From positions 1 to 29,651 of the forward strand of contig DAOUGC010000105.1 in the NCBI GenBank assembly GCA_034429695.1: a stretch of DNA of 29,651 bases, in the 5' to 3' direction. Positions 22,796 through 29,651 of this stretch are shown one piece after another (within the stretch, counting starts at the first letter, position 1; each line of letters starts with the position of its first letter). This DNA is from DAOUGC01 sp034429695 (GTDB taxonomy: Bacteria > Chloroflexota > Anaerolineae > Anaerolineales > Anaerolineaceae). Made by a program: the position numbers and the translations under genes. The notes under the pieces were generated by a model. That model was not told where the DNA came from, ran no database searches, and saw only the letters and a program-made list of their open reading frames with translations.

Positions 22796-24355
22796 ATGAA
22801 AAATTCATCCCTTCCCATTGAACTTCGCAACCGCCTGATGTTGTCATTTTGTCTGGCGCTGGTTACCGGCGGGTTGATCGCCTGGGCCAGTCTGGCGCAC
22901 AACGGCGCTGTGTTTGTGCGCGGCTGGTTCGTAGCTTCTGTGATCGGCTGGCTGGGGTGGTTTGCCCTGATCACTGCCTGGAAGTGGGCCGGGGGTGGGC
23001 GTGCGCTGGCTTGGCGGGTGGGGGTATGTTTGGTGCTGCGCCTGGGGGTTGGGGTGGGGCTGTCCTTGCTGCTGCCGCAGGTGGGTTACGATGAAGAAAC
23101 CCAGCAGGCGGGGTATTTGTTCTACGATGCTCACATGCGCGACACGCAGGCCTGGGAGCTGGCGCAGTCAGACCGTTCGCTGCTTGCCAGTTTTGGCGAG
23201 GAGTTTTCATCCGACCAGTACGGTGGGTTGCTGTCCTTATCCGCATTGATTTATCGCTATTTCTCGCCAGACGCACACCGGCCCTACCTGGTGTTGCTGC
23301 TGGCGTCATTCGCGGCTGCGCTGGGAGTGCCCTTCCTGTGGGCGGCGGTGCAAACGCGCTGGAGCCGTGGACTGGCGCTGTTCAGCGCATGGCTGCTGGT
23401 GCTCTACCCGGATGGCATTTTCTTCTCGGCGGCGCAGATGCGCGAACCCTTCCTGCTCGGGCTGATCCCGATTGCCACGTGGGGCGTGCTGGCTTTTAAC
23501 CGTCAGCGGCGCGGTGCATTGATCGCCATCGGGTTGAGCATGGCCGGCATGTTGTTGATCTCCAACCGCGTGGCTGTGGCGGTGGCCGGGGTGCTGGGGG
23601 TGTGGTTCTGGCTGGAATACCTGTATCCGCGCTCAAAAGCATGGAAGTTTGGCGGTCTGGCTGCGCTTGCCGTGGGTGCGGTGCTTGGCGTTGCGTTGAT
23701 GTGGGGCTGGTTCAGCGAATCCAGCCACTGGGACCGCGTGCTCACCATGTCCACCGGAACCAAGCAATATCAAATAGAGAAACTGGGCGAGGAGTATATT
23801 GTGCCCTTCTTGGTTGGGTACGGCGTTACCCAGCCGTTGCTGCCCGCAGCACTGACGGAAGACACCATTCCGGTGTGGCGGGGGATCATCGTGGCGCGGG
23901 CGCTGGGCTGGTGGGCGCTGCTGCCCATGCTGGCTTACGCGCTGATCGCAGTGATCAGGGCGGCAAAAGACCCGGACCGGCGCATCTGGCTATGGCTGGC
24001 GCTGGCTGTGTTCGGCTGGATCCTGATCTCATCCGCACGGGCTGGCGGCGACATGACCGATAATCCGCGCTACCGTACCATCTTCCTGCCGTGGATGGCC
24101 ATGCTGGCTGCCTGGGCGGTGCGCTGGGCAATTGCCAACCGCGACCGCTGGCTGGCGGTGGTGTTGATAGTTGAAGGCATCTTCATGGGCTTTTTCATTG
24201 ACTGGTACGTCAGTCGTCATCTGGGCATGGGAAACCGGCTGCCATTCTGGAAAATGCTGGTCTATATTGTGGCTTCCAGCGGGCTGGTGGTGGCAGGCGG
24301 GCTGGCCTGGGATGCGTTTGACTGGTTCAGGCGCAGACGCAAGTTAAGCGGATAA
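22796..24355 (+). CDS. Polytopic membrane protein, GT-C/O-antigen-ligase-like
   Basis: The 519-residue protein has about 11-13 predicted membrane helices. An early outside loop contains GYDEETQQAGYLF and a later one SARAGGDMTDNPRYRTIF. An acidic residue pair (DEE) after the second or third helix resembles the catalytic acids in the first outside loop of GT-C transferases, but I cannot assign a family with certainty. Position between glycosyltransferase genes suggests a lipid-linked sugar transferase, ligase or polymerase. Its ATG lies just past a strong extended -10 and has almost no leader. It stops eight bases before the next gene. Confidence 0.55.
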   Translation: MKNSSLPIELRNRLMLSFCLALVTGGLIAWASLAHNGAVFVRGWFVASVIGWLGWFALITAWKWAGGGRALAWRVGVCLVLRLGVGVGLSLLLPQVGYDEETQQAGYLFYDAHMRDTQAWELAQSDRSLLASFGEEFSSDQYGGLLSLSALIYRYFSPDAHRPYLVLLLASFAAALGVPFLWAAVQTRWSRGLALFSAWLLVLYPDGIFFSAAQMREPFLLGLIPIATWGVLAFNRQRRGALIAIGLSMAGMLLISNRVAVAVAGVLGVWFWLEYLYPRSKAWKFGGLAALAVGAVLGVALMWGWFSESSHWDRVLTMSTGTKQYQIEKLGEEYIVPFLVGYGVTQPLLPAALTEDTIPVWRGIIVARALGWWALLPMLAYALIAVIRAAKDPDRRIWLWLALAVFGWILISSARAGGDMTDNPRYRTIFLPWMAMLAAWAVRWAIANRDRWLAVVLIVEGIFMGFFIDWYVSRHLGMGNRLPFWKMLVYIVASSGLVVAGGLAWDAFDWFRRRRKLSG

Positions 24356-24363
24356 ACTCACCG

Positions 24364-26250
24364 ATGAACAGCAGACTTCGCCATGCATATGAGTTATTAA
24401 AAGACTCACGGGTTGCGGCAGGGGTGGCCGGGGCGCTGGCGGTGGCGGTGTACCTGGTGCAGGCTTTCATCGCAGCGCACACGGCTGGCATCACCATGGA
24501 CGAAGGTACCTACTTGCTGAAGGGGCTGCTGTTTGTGCGCGGTGATTATGCGCCCTTTCAGGACTACGGCCCGTGGACCAACAAGACCCCACTGGCGTTC
24601 ATCATCCCCGGTTTTGCCCAGGCGATTTTTGAGCCGGGGCTGCGAACCGGGCGTTATTTTTCCATTTTTCTGGCAGTTTTAATGCTGCTGGCGGTGTACC
24701 TCACCGCACGGCGGTTGCGCGGCCCGTGGGCTGGCGCGTTGATCCTGTGGGTGCTGGCGCTTTCGCCGGCAAACACGGTGATCTATGCCCAGGCCATTTC
24801 ACAGGTGATCGTGGCCTGCCTGCTGGCGTGGTCTTTGTATTTTTGTCTGGGGCAGGGCCGCAGTCTGTGGCAGACCACCCTGGCGGCGGTGATCGGCGTG
24901 TTGATTGTGATGACGCGTCAGAACATGCTGCCGTGGATGGGTATCGTGGTGTTGTACATCTTCTGGCAGCACGGGCGTAAAGCCGGTTTGTGGGCGTTGA
25001 TCGCCGCGACGGTGGTGTTTGTGGCCTTTCACGTGGTGTACTTCCCCAATATTCTCAGTGTGTGGATCCCGTGGCTCCCCAAACCGCTGTCGGTCTGGTT
25101 CCGCACCCTTATGGATATGAAAGAGGCCAGTTCTCTTCCCGGGGATGACATATCGGTGGGCTGGCAGACCGAGCTGTTTGTGTTTTGGGAAGGCTGGCGC
25201 TACAACTTCTTCGCGCTCAGCGGTGCAGCCCTGACGGTCATCCTGTGGCCGCGGCTCAAGGAATGGCGTTCGCGAACAGACTTCCGCGCTGCGGTGATGC
25301 TGCTGTTCACGCTGGTGTTGATGGCGGCTGCCCACCTGTGGGTATCATTTGAGAAGGAATTTTGCGTCTACTGCTACACCAGTTATCTGTCGTTCTTCGC
25401 GCCAGTTGGCTGGCTGCTGGTGCTGGTGGGTTTCCCTTCGTGGGTGCGCCGCCCCTCAGCCGTGCGCCAGATTTTGCTTGGCTTGCTGGTGCTGATGGTA
25501 GGCGCTGGGGTTGGATACGGCGGGTATAACGCTGTGGACGAGTGGTTGCTGAACTTGCCCATTCCGCGGGTGAGCAACATGCGCCTGCAGGGCGGTTTTA
25601 CCGAACTGTGGCGTTCGCTTTCCAACAAGTTTGGCCTGCCTTACGAGACGCTGCAGCAGTTGCTGCCCACCCTGGCCGGGGTCGGGTTGGGATTATTCAT
25701 CGTGATCGGGGTGATCTTCTGGTCGCGGGCAGCCCGCAGACGAAGCCGGAAGACCCTTGTGCCGGTTAATGGCGCTGCACCGGCATTTTCAGCGGCAGTC
25801 ATCGTGTTAATGCTCGGCAGCGTGCTTTCTCCCTTTAAACTATTGGCAGGCTCCATGCCCATGTGCGGCTGGGATGTAATCGAGACGCACGAGCAGGTGG
25901 GCGCTTACCTGGCGGGCGTGGTCACCCCGGATGACGACGTTTTCTGGCTGAATTCCTACTCGCCGCTGCCCCTGCTGTATATTTCCGAAGCCAATTTCCA
26001 CGTCGGGCAGTTTAACAACTGGTACGGCAAGCGTAATGGTGACCCTGAATATCTGCTGCGGCGCGGTTACTGGAGCGACGAGCTGGCGCATCAGTGGATC
26101 CAGCAGGACGACGTGGTGCTGATCAGTGAGGAGTACATGAACGGTTATCCCGGCGAATATACGGTACAATTTGACGAGATCCAACCTTCACCGCCTGTCA
26201 TTCCGTGTGATGCGCGCTCCAACATCCATGTCTACCGGAGGCTTCCATGA
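24364..26250 (+). CDS. GT39-like membrane glycosyltransferase (ArnT/PMT family)
   Basis: The 628-residue protein has about 11-13 predicted membrane helices and a soluble C-terminal part (about 520-628). The first outside loop holds ITMDEGTYLLKG, where Asp and Glu fit the catalytic acidic pair of GT-C fold enzymes such as ArnT and protein mannosyltransferases. They use polyprenyl-phosphate sugars as donors on the outer side of the membrane and transfer to lipid, glycan or protein. The next gene encodes a polyprenyl-phosphate sugar synthase that could supply its donor; they overlap by four bases (ATGA). No clear Shine-Dalgarno sequence precedes the ATG. Confidence 0.75.
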   Translation: MNSRLRHAYELLKDSRVAAGVAGALAVAVYLVQAFIAAHTAGITMDEGTYLLKGLLFVRGDYAPFQDYGPWTNKTPLAFIIPGFAQAIFEPGLRTGRYFSIFLAVLMLLAVYLTARRLRGPWAGALILWVLALSPANTVIYAQAISQVIVACLLAWSLYFCLGQGRSLWQTTLAAVIGVLIVMTRQNMLPWMGIVVLYIFWQHGRKAGLWALIAATVVFVAFHVVYFPNILSVWIPWLPKPLSVWFRTLMDMKEASSLPGDDISVGWQTELFVFWEGWRYNFFALSGAALTVILWPRLKEWRSRTDFRAAVMLLFTLVLMAAAHLWVSFEKEFCVYCYTSYLSFFAPVGWLLVLVGFPSWVRRPSAVRQILLGLLVLMVGAGVGYGGYNAVDEWLLNLPIPRVSNMRLQGGFTELWRSLSNKFGLPYETLQQLLPTLAGVGLGLFIVIGVIFWSRAARRRSRKTLVPVNGAAPAFSAAVIVLMLGSVLSPFKLLAGSMPMCGWDVIETHEQVGAYLAGVVTPDDDVFWLNSYSPLPLLYISEANFHVGQFNNWYGKRNGDPEYLLRRGYWSDELAHQWIQQDDVVLISEEYMNGYPGEYTVQFDEIQPSPPVIPCDARSNIHVYRRLP

Positions 26251-27227
26251 AGTTATCGGTGATTATTCCTGTGTATAACGAAGAAGACAATCTGCCCCTG
26301 CTGGTGGATGCAGTCAAATCTGCCCTTAAGGACATTTCATGGCCTTATGAAGTGGTGCTGGTGGATGACGGCAGCAAGGACACCAGCATGGATAAGCTGG
26401 AACAGCTCGCCGCCGGCGACCCGCAGCATCTGCGCGTGGTGGGCTTGCGCCGCAACTTCGGGCAGACGGCTGCCATTGCGGCTGGCATTGACCATGCCTG
26501 TGGTGATGTGATTGTGCTGATGGACGCTGACCTGCAAAATGACCCGACCGACATCCCCGCCATGCTGGAGAAGCTGGAGGAGGGTTACGATGTGGTCTCG
26601 GGCTGGCGGCACAGACGGCAGGATGCCTTTATCACCCGCACGCTGCCATCCAACATTGCCAACTGGCTGATCTCACAGGTGACCGGTGTGCACCTGCACG
26701 ATTACGGTTGCACGCTCAAAGCCTACCGGCGTGAGGTGATCACGGGGTTCCGGCTGTACGGCGAGATGCACCGCTTTATTCCGGTGTACGCCAATCAGGT
26801 GGGCGCACGCATCATCGAGATGCGCGTCAACCACCATGCGCGGCGGTTTGGCAAAGCCAAGTACGGGCTTGAGCGCACCGCCAAGGTGGTGCTGGATCTG
26901 TTCACGGTCAAATTTCTATCCAGTTACGGCAGCAAGCCGATCTACCTGTTTGGCGGCTTCGGCATGGTGATGGAGCTGATCTCGCTGATCACGTTGCTGT
27001 TCCTGTTCTTCCGGCGCATCCTGGCGGGTGTGTCTGTGATGGAGTCGCCGTTGTTCATCACCGCCATCATGGTGATGATCATGGGCTTCCAGTCGATCAT
27101 GATGGGGCTGCTGGCCGAAATGGTGATGCGCACCTATCACGAGTCGCAGCGCAAGCCCACTTACACGGTGCGCAAGATGATCAACGTTGAGAGCCGGCTG
27201 GAGCCCCAGCCCAATGGGAACCACTGA
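26247..27227 (+). CDS. Polyprenyl-phosphate glycosyltransferase (GT2, DPM/GtrB-like)
   Basis: The 326-residue protein begins LSVIIPVYNEEDNLP and carries VDDGS (39-43), RRNFGQTAAIAAG (68-80) and the metal-binding DAD (93-95) in LMDADLQNDP, all typical of GT2 dolichyl/undecaprenyl-phosphate sugar synthases. Two membrane helices follow (about 228-260 and 268-295). It transfers a sugar from UDP or GDP to undecaprenyl phosphate, giving the donor for GT-C enzymes such as the one encoded just upstream. Which sugar is not known. Its ATG overlaps the upstream stop (ATGA). Confidence 0.9.
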   Translation: MKLSVIIPVYNEEDNLPLLVDAVKSALKDISWPYEVVLVDDGSKDTSMDKLEQLAAGDPQHLRVVGLRRNFGQTAAIAAGIDHACGDVIVLMDADLQNDPTDIPAMLEKLEEGYDVVSGWRHRRQDAFITRTLPSNIANWLISQVTGVHLHDYGCTLKAYRREVITGFRLYGEMHRFIPVYANQVGARIIEMRVNHHARRFGKAKYGLERTAKVVLDLFTVKFLSSYGSKPIYLFGGFGMVMELISLITLLFLFFRRILAGVSVMESPLFITAIMVMIMGFQSIMMGLLAEMVMRTYHESQRKPTYTVRKMINVESRLEPQPNGNH

Positions 27228-27231
27228 GCCG

Positions 27232-28368
27232 ATGCGCGTGCTGGTGGTGGTGTATGAATACCCACCGGTGGGCGGCGGCGGCGGGCGCGTGGCGCAGGAC
27301 CTGGCACACAAGCTGGCCGGACGCGGGCACGCGGTGCGCATCCTCACCGCTCACCTGAAAGGGCTGCCGCTGCGCGAGCAGGAGGGCAATGTGGAGGTGG
27401 TGCGTCTGCCCAGCCTGCGCGATCAGGCTTTCAAGGCGGGCATCAAACCCATGGCCGGGTATATCGGCGCTGCGCTGCTGGCCGGTGGGCGCGAGATCCG
27501 CGATTTTCACCCCGATGTAATCCATACTCATTTTGCCGTGCCGTCAGGGGCAGCCGCCATGCTGCTCTCGGCATTCAGCGGTATACCATACGTGCTCACG
27601 GCGCATCTGGGTGACGTGCCCGGCGGCGTGCCCGAGAAAACCGGCAAATGGTTCCGCCTGATCCAGCCTTTCACCCCGCCGATCTGGAAGCGCGCCTCGG
27701 CAGTGGTTGCGGTGTCAGAATTTACGCGCAGCCTGGCGCTCAAGGCGTATCCGGTGGAGGTGGGCGTGATCCCCAACGGGGTGGACCTGGTGCAGCTTGA
27801 CCCCGGCGTGATTGAAGTTCATCAACCGCCGCGGCTGGTGTTTGCCGGGCGTTTCATGGCTCAGAAAAATCCGCTGCAGGTGGTGCGCGTGCTGGAACGC
27901 CTGAAAGACCTGCCCTGGCAGGTAGCCATGCTGGGTGATGGTCCTCTGCACGCCGAAACTGCGGCTGCGGTGAAAGCCGCCGGACTGGAAGATCGAGTGG
28001 AAATGCCCGGTTGGGTGACGCCCGAACAGGTGCTGGCGCGCTTTAAGGAATCGGATATTCTGTTCCATCCATCCCTTTCAGAAGGCTTGCCGGTGGTGGG
28101 GGTGCAGGCCATGGCGATGGGACTGGCCCTGGTGGTTGGCAAAGCCGGCGGGTTCGTGGAACTGGTGGAGCCCGGGGTGAACGGCTTTATCCATGAAGCG
28201 CACGATACCAGTGCATTTGAAGCTTCGTTACGGGAATTGCTTTGCAACCCGGCTGCGTTATTGACCCTGCGCCGGGCAAGCCGTGCCTCGGCGGCCAATT
28301 TTGATCTGGAAAAGATCGTTGATGCCTACGAACGTGTGCTGTCCGGGGCAATGTCTGCCCGCAAATAA
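27232..28368 (+). CDS. Glycosyltransferase family 4 protein
   Basis: The 378-residue protein has MRVLVVVYEYPPVGGGGGRV with its Gly-rich loop, VIHTHFAVPSGAAAM, IPNGVDLVQ and FAGRFMAQKNP. The donor-site segment reads SEGLPVVGVQAMAMG, where the second Glu of the usual EX7E motif is Gln. It is a retaining GT-B transferase, cytoplasmic or membrane-associated, acting on the lipid-linked glycan. I chose ATG at 27232, which begins right at the family N-terminus, over ATG at 27214, which has GGAG ten bases upstream but would overlap the preceding gene. It ends the glycan run. Confidence 0.87.
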   Translation: MRVLVVVYEYPPVGGGGGRVAQDLAHKLAGRGHAVRILTAHLKGLPLREQEGNVEVVRLPSLRDQAFKAGIKPMAGYIGAALLAGGREIRDFHPDVIHTHFAVPSGAAAMLLSAFSGIPYVLTAHLGDVPGGVPEKTGKWFRLIQPFTPPIWKRASAVVAVSEFTRSLALKAYPVEVGVIPNGVDLVQLDPGVIEVHQPPRLVFAGRFMAQKNPLQVVRVLERLKDLPWQVAMLGDGPLHAETAAAVKAAGLEDRVEMPGWVTPEQVLARFKESDILFHPSLSEGLPVVGVQAMAMGLALVVGKAGGFVELVEPGVNGFIHEAHDTSAFEASLRELLCNPAALLTLRRASRASAANFDLEKIVDAYERVLSGAMSARK

Positions 28369-28428
28369 CCCACTGTTTCTTTACATGCCATTAAAATAAT
28401 AGCGGCAGCGCAACAGTCAGTGTGCTGT

Positions 28429-28458
28429 TTGCAATCCATCAACGGGGGATGATATTCT
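28429..28458 (+). promoter_or_regulatory. Possible promoter of UbiA-family gene
   Basis: TTGCAA (28429-28434) and TGA-TATTCT (28450-28458) are spaced 18 bp with an extended TG. The predicted start would fall inside the AGGAGG at 28461-28466, which argues against it. The rest of the 107-bp gap holds only a weak GCAACAG...CTGTTTGC hairpin. Confidence 0.25.
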
Positions 28459-28475
28459 TCAGGAGGGTCGGAGAT

Positions 28476-29360
28476 ATGAAGACATTGCTGGGTCCGATGC
28501 GCGTTCCTTTTCTGGTGCTTGGTCCGGTGTGCTGGTTTCTGGGCATGGCGGCAGCGGTGTGGACCACCGGTGGTATCAACTGGCCGCACGCCGTGCTGGC
28601 TCTCATTGGAGCCGTGGCGGCGCACATCAGCGTGAATGCATTCAATGAATATTTTGATTTTCGTTCCGGCTTGGACTTCAACACCCAGCGCACACCCTTT
28701 AGCGGTGGTTCAGGCACGCTGCCGGCAAATCCGCAGGCAGCCCGTCAGGCGCTGATTACAGCGGTGGTAACGGCAGTCATCACGGCGGGGGTGGGTGTGT
28801 TTTTCCTGCTGGTGCAGGGTTGGTGGCTGCTGCCGCTGGGTCTGCTGGGATTGCTGGTGGTTTACACCTACACCAATCTGCTTACCCGTTCGCCCTTCCT
28901 GTGCCTGATCGCGCCAGGGTTGGGCTTTGGCACGCTGATGGTGATGGGGACTTACTTTGCGTTGACGGGCAAATACACATGGACAGCGTTTGTGGCTTCA
29001 TTTGTGCCCTTCTTTTTGGTCAGTAATCTTTTGCTGCTCAATCAGTTTCCTGATGTGGATGCTGACCGGGGCATCGGGCGCAAGCATTACCCCATTACGC
29101 TGGGGCGCAAGGGCGCAGCCGTGATCTATGTGGTTTTTTTGATTTTGACTTATGTCTCAATCGTGGCAGGTGTGGCTTTCATGCTGGCGCCGCGCTGGAC
29201 GCTGCTGGGTTTGTTGACCCTGCTGCTGGCGGTTCCGGTGAGCGTGAATGTGCTTAAGAATGCAGACAACCTGCCGGAGCTGATGCCCAGCATGGGCATG
29301 AATGTGTTGTTGAATTTGCTCACGCCGCTGCTGGTGGGGATCGGGTTTTTGATCGGGTAG
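28476..29360 (+). CDS. UbiA-family prenyltransferase (MenA-like)
   Basis: The 294-residue protein has about eight or nine predicted membrane helices and the two Asp-rich motifs of UbiA enzymes: NAFNEYFDFRSGLD and NQFPDVDADRGIGRK. They bind Mg2+ and the prenyl diphosphate. The family joins a polyprenyl chain to an aromatic ring or other acceptor; the NQFPDVDADRGIGRKHYP wording resembles 1,4-dihydroxy-2-naphthoate prenyltransferases (menaquinone), but no men genes are near. ATG at 28476 has AGGAGG nine bases ahead; an upstream GTG at 28422 adds 18 atypical residues. It has its own terminator. Confidence 0.82.
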   Translation: MKTLLGPMRVPFLVLGPVCWFLGMAAAVWTTGGINWPHAVLALIGAVAAHISVNAFNEYFDFRSGLDFNTQRTPFSGGSGTLPANPQAARQALITAVVTAVITAGVGVFFLLVQGWWLLPLGLLGLLVVYTYTNLLTRSPFLCLIAPGLGFGTLMVMGTYFALTGKYTWTAFVASFVPFFLVSNLLLLNQFPDVDADRGIGRKHYPITLGRKGAAVIYVVFLILTYVSIVAGVAFMLAPRWTLLGLLTLLLAVPVSVNVLKNADNLPELMPSMGMNVLLNLLTPLLVGIGFLIG

Positions 29361-29388
29361 AGTGTCCACGCGGGATGCTTTTTGTACG

Positions 29389-29420
29389 GGCGGGATCGAT
29401 TTTGATCCCGCCATTTTTGT
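29389..29420 (+). terminator. Rho-independent terminator after UbiA-family gene
   Basis: GGCGGGATC (29389-29397) and GATCCCGCC (29404-29412) form a perfect 9-bp stem with a GATTTT loop, followed by ATTTTTGT. It lies 28 bp after the stop codon. Confidence 0.9.
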
Positions 29421-29437
29421 GTGTGGAGATGAATGTT

Positions 29438-29459
29438 TTTTTAACACGAATGACACGAA
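29438..29459 (+). repeat. Dispersed 22-bp repeat, copy 2
   Basis: TTTTTAACACGAATGACACGAA matches the minus strand of 12856-12877 at 21 of 22 positions. It lies just past the UbiA-gene terminator. Confidence 0.6.
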
Positions 29460-29483
29460 AAAGCAAAGCTCCCGTAGTGGTAG

Positions 29484-29578
29484 GGTGGGCTGATGCTTTC
29501 TCAGCCCACCGAATGTGTGCGGTAAATAACATTATCCACATTGATTGGTGAAAAGCGGTGGGCTGGAAGAACGCCAGC
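29484..29578. repeat. REP-like palindromic element
   Basis: GGTGGGCTGA (29484-29493) and TCAGCCCACC (29501-29510) form a perfect 10-bp stem with a 7-base loop. A third arm, CGGTGGGCTG (29556-29565), repeats the first and is inverted relative to 29502-29511; it overlaps a small hairpin GCTGG...CCAGC (29562-29578). Paired palindromes of this kind resemble REP/BIME elements. No T-run follows. Confidence 0.55.
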
Positions 29579-29593
29579 ATCTGTTCCAACTAA

Positions 29594-29651
29594 ATGGAGA
29601 AAACTGGATCGAATCCAGGTATGGAAACAAAAGAAAATGCTACGCTGGAAC
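29594..29651 (+). CDS. Possible 5' end of a gene cut by the window edge
   Basis: An open frame starts at ATG 29594 (MEKTGSNPGMETKENATLE) and runs off the end; an in-frame ATG at 29621 is an alternative start. The codons are more adenine-rich than in the neighbouring genes, no clear Shine-Dalgarno sequence is present, and nothing in the 19 residues is recognisable. It could be chance. Confidence 0.25.
   Translation, partial: MEKTGSNPGMETKENATLE

Overview
The window reads as chromosomal DNA of a GC-rich bacterium, most likely a member of the Chloroflexota (class Anaerolineae). This placement is an inference from gene content: a DUF951 protein joined to an MGDG-synthase-like glycosyltransferase, an NfeD-type membrane protease, a family 4 uracil-DNA glycosylase, several DinB-fold proteins, and many ATGA/TGATG gene overlaps. 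I see no rRNA, tRNA, CRISPR array, transposase, integrase or phage gene.

Layout. Positions 1-235 are intergenic and hold a strong leftward terminator and a candidate small RNA. Positions 236-4479 form a leftward unit of three genes: MATE transporter, six-hairpin glycoside hydrolase, transglutaminase-like protein. A divergent promoter region (4480-4710) follows, and everything after it is coded rightward. Positions 4711-10803 are a tightly packed run: NfeD-type protease, substrate-binding lipoprotein, TlpA-like thioredoxin, ClbS/DfsB-like protein, Mug-type DNA glycosylase, alpha/alpha-toroid protein, PPOX-type flavoprotein and a putative Zn-binding protein. Positions 10888-12518 hold a NUDIX hydrolase, a 2H phosphoesterase and a DinB protein.

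Positions 12519-13460 have no gene. They contain back-to-back hairpins, a second candidate small RNA, ACGGATTT repeats, and a three-copy tandem repeat of about 149 bp set between two 31-bp direct repeats. Next come a GNAT acetyltransferase, then DUF951 protein, MGDG-synthase-like glycosyltransferase, TsaE, TsaB, RimI and a family 4 UDG (13461-17830). Positions 17920-28368 are a surface-glycan locus: nucleotide-sugar dehydrogenase, sugar epimerase, flippase, two GT4 enzymes, two polytopic membrane proteins (one GT39-like) and a polyprenyl-phosphate glycosyltransferase. A UbiA-family prenyltransferase with a clear terminator follows. The last 240 bases carry REP-like palindromes, a dispersed repeat and possibly the first codons of another gene.

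Most notable points: (1) the family 4 UDG has a Pro/Ala/Gln-rich tail of about 75 residues ending exactly in QLSLF, a match to the bacterial beta-clamp-binding consensus; (2) two intergenic loci share one architecture on the minus strand (extended -10, then CCTCCTT 28-29 bp on, then a U-tailed hairpin), suggesting a family of small RNAs carrying an anti-Shine-Dalgarno sequence; (3) the tandem array with its flanking direct repeats; (4) a DUF951 gene whose extended -10 promoter places the transcription start on the start codon.
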